Assembly: GCA_028873695.1 (NCBI GenBank)
Contig: JAPPNU010000042.1
Span: forward strand, 1 to 43,530
Source of the DNA: Gemmatimonadota bacterium
Lineage (GTDB): Bacteria > Latescibacterota > UBA2968 > GCA-2709665
Length of the DNA: 43,530 bases
Direction of reading: 5' to 3'
In this document: positions 10,201-16,606 of the stretch, piece by piece
Position numbering within the stretch: position 1 is the first letter of the stretch
How the letters are laid out: the number at the start of each line of letters is the position of its first letter
Made by a program: the position numbers and the translations under genes
Notes under the pieces: model-generated
What the model saw: only the letters and a program-made list of their open reading frames with translations
Databases searched by the model: none
Told to the model about the DNA's origin: nothing

Positions 10201-10546
10201 GATCTGGGACGCGGATATGGGCGGCGCCGTGCTCGCCGCGGAGGTCCACCACGGGCGCCTGTATGCCGGGGCGTCCAACGGATTCGTGCAGTGCTTCGAC
10301 GCCACAGGCAGCCGCTTGTGGTATCGTCTTCTCGTCGAGCCCGTGGCCGGCCTGGCGCCTGATGGAGATGGAGGATGCATGGCGGCACTGAAGGGCGGAA
10401 GCGTGGTGTACCTTGATGGCTCCGGAGAAATCCGGACGACTGACGCAGGGAACTCGGAAGTGACGGTTACAGATTGGGCATCAGGTTGGCCGGACAGCGG
10501 CCTGCTGGTGGGTCGAAAGAATGGAGCGCTCGAACTCTTCCGATAG
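7232..10546 (+). CDS. Heparinase II/III-like lyase fused to beta-propeller (paralogue 1)
   Basis: A 1104-residue multidomain protein. Residues ~1-140 resemble the N-terminal domain of alpha-glucuronidases and other GH-associated proteins (IALGNMMDS, WPGPGGWVVRT). Residues ~150-440 form an alpha/alpha toroid with RQNHQT (N286-H287), comparable to the catalytic Asn-His pair of PL15/PL17/PL21 lyases. A heparinase II/III-type beta-sandwich follows with GGSHSYQDGN (H503, D507). From ~740 onward a beta-propeller carries FG-GAP/PQQ-like blades with Ca-binding loops DVDADGREE and DVDGDGRDE. No signal peptide is visible, so it may act on imported oligosaccharides. ATG follows GGAGG by 8 nt. Likely a uronic-acid polysaccharide lyase; substrate unknown. 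Confidence 0.8.
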   Translation: MAFSPAIHETDLGQGVCISAPAGDSYQDAAVNLKAVLEDTLSGRVDVLPDEKLDAEGRHVIALGNMMDSAFLRTLYFRAYDLTDRVWPGPGGWVVRTMPHSLDGVGHVVVAGVSSTEDIDDAAGALGRSIAENGPVLPFQYEVHPGMWSNLYVEPANELLAKSNRDIEQESIGGGSGDWTYMMVIADIGMLAVQTGNQALMSMFCHQIHHFARTRWFERTLEDPTLIHGFIRVLLLPFAILENHPSLPAEQREETLEALLGLFRSAEGAGNAGLLSCVGVDRVRQNHQTRSALDMFYGGRYFHQVHGLAEGLAWMKLAEVFFAPQMGSNKPVCDSWGHQWGASLFNTADYALAAGKMDYFSSRPYLEGVDRALIAHSNLERGPEQYCRMAAAVTGNDEYLQLCESIDEGATAERTIRGAEEPLRTWVTGRQALAPERLGRVGVAPLSRLFYDSLEEYTTFAPVNGVYLRNLPYEQTFDKVYFRSGWTDQDDYLLLDGISGGSHSYQDGNCIVRYTSRGASWFRFAGGHQPATVRDYTGVSVSVDGAGPGCESRYAALRYLHEGETLAVAGTSMTYPEQGDWRRHIVYSRDGWFLVVDEVWAAVAGEFLVECRWHLLGEASLSDGLLRSVQGDAQLNMRHAGSGRQDLVPSDYWCAEDHSRWVQRSLAALRPGTGTRMATLFWTDPVDDGRDFRLVEEKNGFRIEGGRERVTVVLKEGIETPEVTRSIATLPTAGQAVDASDSTPFQIAGGEARPVWRTRCADAVRALDIGNDRGFAGDGGGVTAFSSDGAQLWKREIDCGVRAIAALADGGAAAGGDGETVYRLDASGETLWSYRIEWQPMNWDSWSRKNCVVLSLAVGDVDADGREEILVGCADRHVYAFDAGGSPLWRSPCQWGPPVCLDTARLTDGPERETLTGLADPAIHAHTLVFGKDGTLWKPLKRPDIVNWSIPSWSRCLRVADVDGDGRDEVISGVDTNHRQLIVYGRDGEVIWDADMGGAVLAAEVHHGRLYAGASNGFVQCFDATGSRLWYRLLVEPVAGLAPDGDGGCMAALKGGSVVYLDGSGEIRTTDAGNSEVTVTDWASGWPDSGLLVGRKNGALELFR

Positions 10547-10686
10547 GCGTCGAGCACGCCTGTTCATCTGATTAATCTCAATTCGAAAAAGGACAACAGT
10601 CAATTTACCACAAAAAGCACAAAAGGCACAGAAGGTGACGGTGCGAAAACGGGGTATTGAGGTCGTTCAAATGGATGAGATTTCCC
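10547..10686 (+). repeat. Duplicated 140-bp intergenic block, copy 1 (with GxxExxY-like stub)
   Basis: Directly after the stop of paralogue 1. It aligns without gaps to 16343-16482, with about 15 mismatches in 140 by eye. It contains a 9-nt-period stretch (CACAAAAAG CACAAAAGG CACAGAAGG) followed by an open frame leading to ATGGATGAGATTTCC (MDEIS), which resembles the start of GxxExxY-family genes and their usual leader. The frame ends after a few codons. The counterpart sits after paralogue 2. Confidence 0.8.
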
Positions 10687-10697
10687 GTCACGCCCAG

Positions 10698-10728
10698 TGA
10701 CGTCAAGTATCCGGGACCCTTGACGTCA
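10698..10728. promoter_or_regulatory. Perfect 10-bp inverted repeat built from two TGACGTCA palindromes
   Basis: TGACGTCAAG and its exact complement CTTGACGTCA are separated by 11 bp. Each arm contains the 8-bp palindrome TGACGTCA, with centres 23 bp apart. It lies between two convergent genes, so a bidirectional transcription terminator is the simplest reading, although no T-tract follows. A dimeric operator is the alternative. Confidence 0.55.
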
Positions 10729-10807
10729 ATTCGCCTCTATCCGCTTGCCTGTATTCGACTTTGCGTCCCGGAAGAAGTGACGAATCAAGGTTGTCAGACT
10801 CGACCTC

Positions 10808-12784
10808 CTATTGCTGGTCCAACACAATCACACCGCAACCGATACGCGCGCCGGCATTGCCCGAGGGTTGTGAGACGAAGTCATCCGCGCCTGCATGGAC
10901 GACGATCGCCTTGCCAACGATATCAATTGCTGAACCCGTATTGATCTCCCAGAGATTCGTCGTCAATTCAATACTTCCTGTGTCCTGGTCATCGACGCTC
11001 GCATTGCCGATGTCGCCGAGGTGAAATTCACCTTCTCCCCATTTGCCGTGCGCTACGCCCGTGGGATTCCAATGCCCGCCGGCCGATGTCCCGTCTGACG
11101 CACTGCAATCGCCCTTTGCATGGATATGGACGGCGTGTTCGCCTGCGGACGCATTCGCCAGCGAGACGACCAGTTTGATATTATCGCCGAACTGTGCGAA
11201 AGTCGCTCTTCCGGTCAAACCGCTGTCATTCGTCTCGCCGATTATCGCGGTCGCAACCGCGGCAGGCGTTGGATCGAAAACAGCAAGTGCGCCGTTCTTG
11301 ACAGTCAATACCGTCGGGTTGTAGACCCCGTCGCCAACGTTATCGAAAGAAAACGGACCCAGCACCGTGTCGAAATTCCTAATATTGCGCAACGCATCCC
11401 GAATATCTTCGGATTCCGGAGTCTCAGATCCCGATGCAGAGCGGGCATCTGAAATTGCTTGCGTCAAGATATAAACACTGGCGTAGGACTGTGCGGCAAT
11501 CACATTGGGTTCAACCCCGTATCTTGACGTATAATTCTCGACGAAGGCGCGATTACCAGGTGTATCAGCCATGCTGCTCCAGGCCGTAAACGCAATAACA
11601 CCCTCGGCAGCGACGCCTGCACGCTTTATGCCGTCTAACGTCAGCACCGAAGACGTGATAAAGGGAACCTCGGCAGGAATACCGACTTGCCGTCCCTGAA
11701 TCAGAATATCAGCCATGTCTACAGCTTGAGAAGAAATAAAGACGGCATCCGGATTCAACGCTTTTATCCGAGTCAGTTGCGCGGAAACATCGGCATCGGC
11801 GGTTTGGAAAGTCTCTGTCGTCACAATGTCAACGCCGCCTTCCGTGAGCGCGTTCCGAATGACCTCGTCGCTGCTTCGGGAAAAAACATCCGCGTCATCG
11901 AATATCGTCGCCACCTGCTTGTAGCCGAGCGCCTCCCGCGTCTTCTCGATGCCGCCGGGCACGTACCGATCTACGGTGAGACTCGCGCGAAAGAGAAAGT
12001 CCCCCATCTCACTGATACCTCGTGCGGCAGAAGTCGGACCGAGTGCCACAACACGGTTTTCTTGCGCGATGGGAAAGGCCGCCACGGCCTGACTTGAAGT
12101 ACGAGGACCGAGAATGGCGAGGACGCCATCTCGATGAATCAGCTTCTTAAAAGCCTCAACGGCACCATCTATCGTGCTGCGGCTATCCTCAATGATGAAC
12201 TCGAATCTCGGCTCACCGTGCGCGTTATTGATCTCTTCAAGAGCCATTTCAGACGCGTTTCTCATTGGCGGACGGGGCGAACTGAACACACCGCTCAGAT
12301 GCGGAACAAGACCGATGGCAATCACACCTTTCCTGGATGATCGCGCCACCCGCGCCTTTCCGCCAACGGGCAACGCGACCAATGTCCTGTAACCATCATT
12401 GACCGGGATGCTGGACCAGTGGCCCGTCACGGCGCCATCCTGAGACGCGCGCGCTTGAAAATAACCCGTCGCCGGACTGGATATCTCCACTGTAACGCGC
12501 CCCTTGGCATCGGTCGTTCCCGACCACCGATAATCCGGCTTCCGCCCGGCAATGGAACGCGCAAATTCGACCATCACATGTGCCGCGGGCGCGCCATCTC
12601 GCGACACAGACGCCTCCACCAGCGCCCCAGATGCACGACCATCGCCCGCTGCCGCCACCTTGCTCAGCGCGCGGCCAATCCGGTCATCCGACCCGGAAGA
12701 CTCCAATACGCGTTCGCGGCCGCAACTCCATGCAAGACCTGCGGCAAGTGCGACCATCATGACACTGCGAATCCTTTGCGACAC
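10808..12784 (-). CDS. Lipoprotein fusion: Ig-like + Peripla_BP_6 + Cu/Zn superoxide dismutase
   Basis: A 658-residue protein. GTG at 12784 follows AAGGAG by 6 nt. Residues 1-21 are a lipoprotein-like signal ending in LAWSC (C21; an imperfect lipobox). Residues ~50-145 look like an Ig/carboxypeptidase-regulatory-like domain, and ~150-520 are a Leu/Ile/Val-binding-protein-like domain. Residues ~530-658 are a full SodC domain: copper ligands H553, H555, H571, H630; zinc ligands H571, H579, H588, D591; disulfide C560-C650; active-site R647. All key residues are present, so dismutase activity is plausible, anchored at the cell surface or periplasm. No ABC permease genes of the amino-acid type are adjacent. 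The gene is transcribed against its lyase neighbours and looks inserted between duplicated genes. I know of no standard family with this domain order. Confidence 0.85.
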   Translation of the reverse strand: MSQRIRSVMMVALAAGLAWSCGRERVLESSGSDDRIGRALSKVAAAGDGRASGALVEASVSRDGAPAAHVMVEFARSIAGRKPDYRWSGTTDAKGRVTVEISSPATGYFQARASQDGAVTGHWSSIPVNDGYRTLVALPVGGKARVARSSRKGVIAIGLVPHLSGVFSSPRPPMRNASEMALEEINNAHGEPRFEFIIEDSRSTIDGAVEAFKKLIHRDGVLAILGPRTSSQAVAAFPIAQENRVVALGPTSAARGISEMGDFLFRASLTVDRYVPGGIEKTREALGYKQVATIFDDADVFSRSSDEVIRNALTEGGVDIVTTETFQTADADVSAQLTRIKALNPDAVFISSQAVDMADILIQGRQVGIPAEVPFITSSVLTLDGIKRAGVAAEGVIAFTAWSSMADTPGNRAFVENYTSRYGVEPNVIAAQSYASVYILTQAISDARSASGSETPESEDIRDALRNIRNFDTVLGPFSFDNVGDGVYNPTVLTVKNGALAVFDPTPAAVATAIIGETNDSGLTGRATFAQFGDNIKLVVSLANASAGEHAVHIHAKGDCSASDGTSAGGHWNPTGVAHGKWGEGEFHLGDIGNASVDDQDTGSIELTTNLWEINTGSAIDIVGKAIVVHAGADDFVSQPSGNAGARIGCGVIVLDQQ

Positions 12785-13036
12785 AACGCTCTCCTTATCT
12801 GTGGACCTGTAGTACGGTTTGAGGTGGTTTCTATGCCCGGGTCATTGTATTTTGATTGCACAAAATCACCGTAACGCGATGAAATAGACGGATACACCCG
12901 TGAAAGTACAAGATAACCGTTACAGGGCTTCGTTCGCAAGTCTTTCGGGCAATCAGGTAGAAGCCACGTTCGACTCAGGCGCGCCGAATCCGACTACCCC
13001 CTTGCGTCCAAGCCGGCACGGAGAAAGGAATGGGAA
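12785..13036. other. Divergent intergenic region between SodC fusion and paralogue 2
   Basis: 252 bp that must hold the promoters of both divergent genes. A TACAAT (minus strand, near 12845) could be a -10 box for the SodC fusion, but no matching -35 at normal spacing is obvious. A weak GTAACG/CGTTAC inverted repeat is present. The 3' end carries CACGGAGAAAGGAA, the ribosome-binding leader shared with paralogue 3. Confidence 0.35.
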
Positions 13037-16000
13037 ATGACATTCCGCAAACCCGTTCACGCGACGGATCTCACTGCCGGCGTCTGCATTTCGGCGCCGG
13101 GTAGCGAGCCGTACCTGGCAGCGGCGCAGCGCCTTAAGTCCGCCCTCGACGGTGTGCTATCGGAAAGCGTGGAGATCCTGCCGGACGCGCGGCTCGATGC
13201 GGGCGGACGCCACGTGATCGCGCTGGGGAACATGATGGACAGTGCGTTCCTGAAGGCGCTGTATTTCCGGGCATACGATCTGACGGACCGGGTCTGGCCG
13301 GGTCCCGGCGGGTGGGCGGTCCGCACCGCGCCGCATTCCCTGGACGAGGTGGGACACGTGGTCGTCGTGGGCGTGAGCAGCTCGGAGGACGTTACGGGTG
13401 CTGCGGATGCCCTCTGCAACGCGATCGTCGAGGCGGGCGCCATGCTTCCGTTCCAGTACCTTGTGCAGCCGGGAAGGTGGTCGGATCTGTATCTAAAGCC
13501 GGCGCGGGAGCGGCTGGAGGCAGGCGATGCGGATCTGGAGCGGGAGCATACCGGCGGGGCGGGCGACTGGACCTATATGCGCGCGATCGCGGACATCGGG
13601 ATGCTGGCGGTCCGGACCGGACAGGAGGCGTTGATGGAGATGTTCTGCCGGCAGGTCTGCCATTTTGCGCGCACGCGGTGGTTCGAGCGCCATCTGCCGG
13701 ACCCTCCGCAGATCCACGGGTTCTTGAGGACGATGCTGCTGCCGTTTACGTTCCTGGAAAACCACCCATCCATCCCGGCAACCCAACGGGAGGAGACGCT
13801 GCAAGCCCTTCTGGCGCTCCATCGATCGGGGGAAGGGGCCGGGAACACCGGATTCCTGAGCCACGTGGGGGTAGACAGGGTCCGGCAGAACCACCAGACC
13901 CGGTCGGCGCTGGATCTGTTTTACGGGGGTCGTTATTTCCACCAGGTGCATGGGCTCGCGGAGGGATTGGCGTGGATGAAGCTGGCGGAGGTCTTCTTTG
14001 CGCCGCAGATGACATCCAACAAGCCCGTGTGCGACTCGTGGGGCCACCAGTGGACCGCTTCGCTGTTCAATACGGCCGATTTTGCGCTGGCGTCCGGGCG
14101 CTCGGATTACGTTACGAGCAAGCCGTTCCTGGAGGGCGTGGACAGGGCGCTGATTGCGCACAGCAACCTGGAATCAGGACCGCAGCAGTACTTTCTGATG
14201 GCCGCGACGGCCACGGGGAACGACGAATATCTGCACCACTGCGGCGTGTCGGACGAAGACGCCCTGGCCGAACGAGCCATGGACGGACGCGAAGAGCCGC
14301 TTCGATCCTGGGTGACCGGGCGGAGGGCGCTGGCGCCGGAGCGGCTGGGACGGGTGGGCGTGGCGCCGCTGTCACGGCTGTTCTACGATTCGCTCGAGGG
14401 ATCCGGCGGTTTTGCGCCCGAGGGCGTGTACCTGCGCGACGTGCCGTTCGAGCAGACGTTCGACAAGGTCTACTTCCGTTCCGGGTGGTCGGATGACGAC
14501 GACTATCTGTTGCTGGACGGCATTTCGGGCGGGTCCCATTCGTATCAGGACGGCAATTGCATCGTGCGTTATACTGCGCGGGGGCGGAACTGGTTTGGAG
14601 GTCGCGTGGGTCCGGCCTCGGTGCGCGACCACAACGGGGTGAACATCGCCGTGGACGGTGCGGGCCCGGGACGTGAGTCGCGATACGCGACCCTGCGATA
14701 CCTTGAGGAGGGTGAAGCGTTTTCAGTTGCAGGTTCGTCGATGCGATATCCCGGTCAGGGCGACTGGTATCGCCATATCGTATACAGCAAGGATGGGTGG
14801 TTTCTCGTGGTCGACGAGATTTGGGCGCGGGTGGCGGGAGAGTTCCTGGTTGAGGGCCGCTGGCACGTGCTCGGTGAGGTGACGCTGTCCGGCGGGGTCC
14901 TGCGTTCGGTTCAGGGGAATGCGACATTGAATATGCGGCACGCGGGCTGCGCGTCGCAGGACCTGATACGGGTGACTTCGGCCCTCGAAAAGGGCGGTAT
15001 GCGATGGATCCAGCGCTCATTGAAGGCGCTTCAGCCGGGCGACGGGGTGCGGTACGCGACACTCTTCTGGAGTGACGATCGGGAGCAGGCCAGATCGTAC
15101 GCGCTGGAACCGGCAGAATCGGGTTATCTTATCGAGGAGCAGGGCAGGAAGGTGACGGTCTCGTTCGCAGCGGACAGCGAAGGCGTGGATCTGGAAGCCG
15201 ATGCAGTCGTACTCCCGACGGCGGGCGGTATCGTGAAAGCAACCGACCCGGGGCCGTTCGTCATTGCACAGGGCCAGGCGAAGCCGGTGTGGAGCGGCGC
15301 ATGCGGCGGAAGGGTGGCGTCGGTCGATGCGTGGGAGGGGGGCTGCTTCGCGGGCGACGACAGCGGAGGCATCGCGGCATTCGACCGGAACGGCGGGATA
15401 CGATGGACCCATTCAATACCGGGAGGCGTACTGGCGGTGCTCGCCCTGGCCGACGGCGGGGTGGTGGCCGGCGGGGAGGCAGAAGCCGTACACCGGCTGG
15501 ACGGGTCGGGCCGCGAGGTATGGTCCTGTCAACTCGAGTGGCAGCCGATGAACTGGGACTACTGGACGTGGCGGAACTGTAAAGTCCTCAGTCTCGCGGC
15601 CGGCGATATCGACGGCGACGGGAAAGACGAGATACTGGCCGGATGCGCGGACCGCCACGTCTACGCGTTCGACGGCGAGGGCCGTCTGCTGTGGCGTTCG
15701 GCATGCCAGTGGGGTCCGCCCACGTGCCTCGCGGTGGCGCGGCTGCGGGAAGGGGACGGGCGTCAGGTCCTGGCGGGGATGGCGGACCCGTCCATTCACG
15801 GATGCATCCGGGTGTTCGAGTCGGACGGAGCGTGTGAACAGACGCTCTCGCGGCCCGATATCATGAGCTGGTCGATTCCGTCGTGGTCGAAGTGCCTTGG
15901 CGTGGCGGACGTGGACGGAGATGGTTGGGAGGAGGTGCTCAGCGGAGTGGATACCAACCACCGTCAGTTGATCGTTTATCGCAGGGACGGAAAGGTGTTG

Positions 16001-16342
16001 TGGGATGCGGACGCCGGGGGTGCGGTGGTGTCGGTCAACGCCTGTGAGGGACGGGTGTACGCCGGGGCATCCAACGGCTTTGCGCAGTGTTTCGCGGCGG
16101 ACGGTACACGCCTGTGGAGCCGGTTTCTGGCCGAACCGGTGGTCGGACTGGCCCCGCGTGGAAACGGAGGGTCGCTGGCGGTACTGAGAGGCGGAACGGT
16201 CGTCGACCTGGACGGATCGGGAGAGGTCCGTAAGTCGCACACCGGGAATCCGGACGTAACGGCGGCTGACTGGGCATCGGCGTGGCCGGACGGCGGCCTG
16301 CTGGTGGGCCGAAAGAATGGAGCGCTGGACTTCTACCGGTAG
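13037..16342 (+). CDS. Heparinase II/III-like lyase fused to beta-propeller (paralogue 2)
   Basis: A 1101-residue protein, collinear with paralogue 1 over its whole length. It has the N-terminal ALGNMMDS/WPGPGGWAVRT domain, the alpha/alpha toroid with RQNHQT, the beta-sandwich with GGSHSYQDGN (H501), and the propeller with loops DIDGDGKDE and DVDGDGWEE. The ATG follows GGAGAAAGGAATGGGAA. The 140 bp after its stop is a copy of the segment after paralogue 1, so the duplication unit covered gene plus 3' flank. There is no signal peptide. All motif residues are kept, so it is probably active. Differences from paralogue 1 are spread evenly, which suggests divergence in substrate detail rather than decay. 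Confidence 0.8.
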   Translation: MTFRKPVHATDLTAGVCISAPGSEPYLAAAQRLKSALDGVLSESVEILPDARLDAGGRHVIALGNMMDSAFLKALYFRAYDLTDRVWPGPGGWAVRTAPHSLDEVGHVVVVGVSSSEDVTGAADALCNAIVEAGAMLPFQYLVQPGRWSDLYLKPARERLEAGDADLEREHTGGAGDWTYMRAIADIGMLAVRTGQEALMEMFCRQVCHFARTRWFERHLPDPPQIHGFLRTMLLPFTFLENHPSIPATQREETLQALLALHRSGEGAGNTGFLSHVGVDRVRQNHQTRSALDLFYGGRYFHQVHGLAEGLAWMKLAEVFFAPQMTSNKPVCDSWGHQWTASLFNTADFALASGRSDYVTSKPFLEGVDRALIAHSNLESGPQQYFLMAATATGNDEYLHHCGVSDEDALAERAMDGREEPLRSWVTGRRALAPERLGRVGVAPLSRLFYDSLEGSGGFAPEGVYLRDVPFEQTFDKVYFRSGWSDDDDYLLLDGISGGSHSYQDGNCIVRYTARGRNWFGGRVGPASVRDHNGVNIAVDGAGPGRESRYATLRYLEEGEAFSVAGSSMRYPGQGDWYRHIVYSKDGWFLVVDEIWARVAGEFLVEGRWHVLGEVTLSGGVLRSVQGNATLNMRHAGCASQDLIRVTSALEKGGMRWIQRSLKALQPGDGVRYATLFWSDDREQARSYALEPAESGYLIEEQGRKVTVSFAADSEGVDLEADAVVLPTAGGIVKATDPGPFVIAQGQAKPVWSGACGGRVASVDAWEGGCFAGDDSGGIAAFDRNGGIRWTHSIPGGVLAVLALADGGVVAGGEAEAVHRLDGSGREVWSCQLEWQPMNWDYWTWRNCKVLSLAAGDIDGDGKDEILAGCADRHVYAFDGEGRLLWRSACQWGPPTCLAVARLREGDGRQVLAGMADPSIHGCIRVFESDGACEQTLSRPDIMSWSIPSWSKCLGVADVDGDGWEEVLSGVDTNHRQLIVYRRDGKVLWDADAGGAVVSVNACEGRVYAGASNGFAQCFAADGTRLWSRFLAEPVVGLAPRGNGGSLAVLRGGTVVDLDGSGEVRKSHTGNPDVTAADWASAWPDGGLLVGRKNGALDFYR

Positions 16343-16482
16343 GCGACGAACACGCCTGTGCATCTTATATGTCTCAATTCCAAAAAAGACAACAGTCAAT
16401 TTACTACAAAAAGCACAAAAGGCACAAAAGGTGACGCTGCGGAAACGGGGTATTGAGGTCGTTCAAATGGATGAAATCTCCC
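16343..16482 (+). repeat. Duplicated 140-bp intergenic block, copy 2 (with GxxExxY-like stub)
   Basis: Second copy of the block at 10547-10686, again starting directly after a lyase-propeller stop codon. The stub frame is also kept here: QKAQKAQKV then KRGIEVVQMDEIS. Within this frame four of six substitutions between the copies are synonymous. It is followed by the ATCCTG repeat. Confidence 0.8.
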
Positions 16483-16504
16483 TGAATAATTGCGAACCAA
16501 GGCT

Positions 16505-16553
16505 AATCCTGTTAATCGTGGTAGGTTTTTATCCTGCTCATCCTGTCCATCCA
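16505..16553. repeat. 9-nt periodic ATCCTGnnn repeat
   Basis: Degenerate units of ATCCTGTTA, ATCGTGGTA, ATCCTGCTC, ATCCTGTCC and ATCC. Such 9-nt repeats are familiar from intergenic regions of uncultivated and PVC-type genomes and often sit beside GxxExxY genes. Function unknown. Confidence 0.5.
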
Positions 16554-16606
16554 TGTGAATTCCCGCTTTGTGATATCAAAGTTGCACACGGAGAAAGGAA
16601 CTCGAT

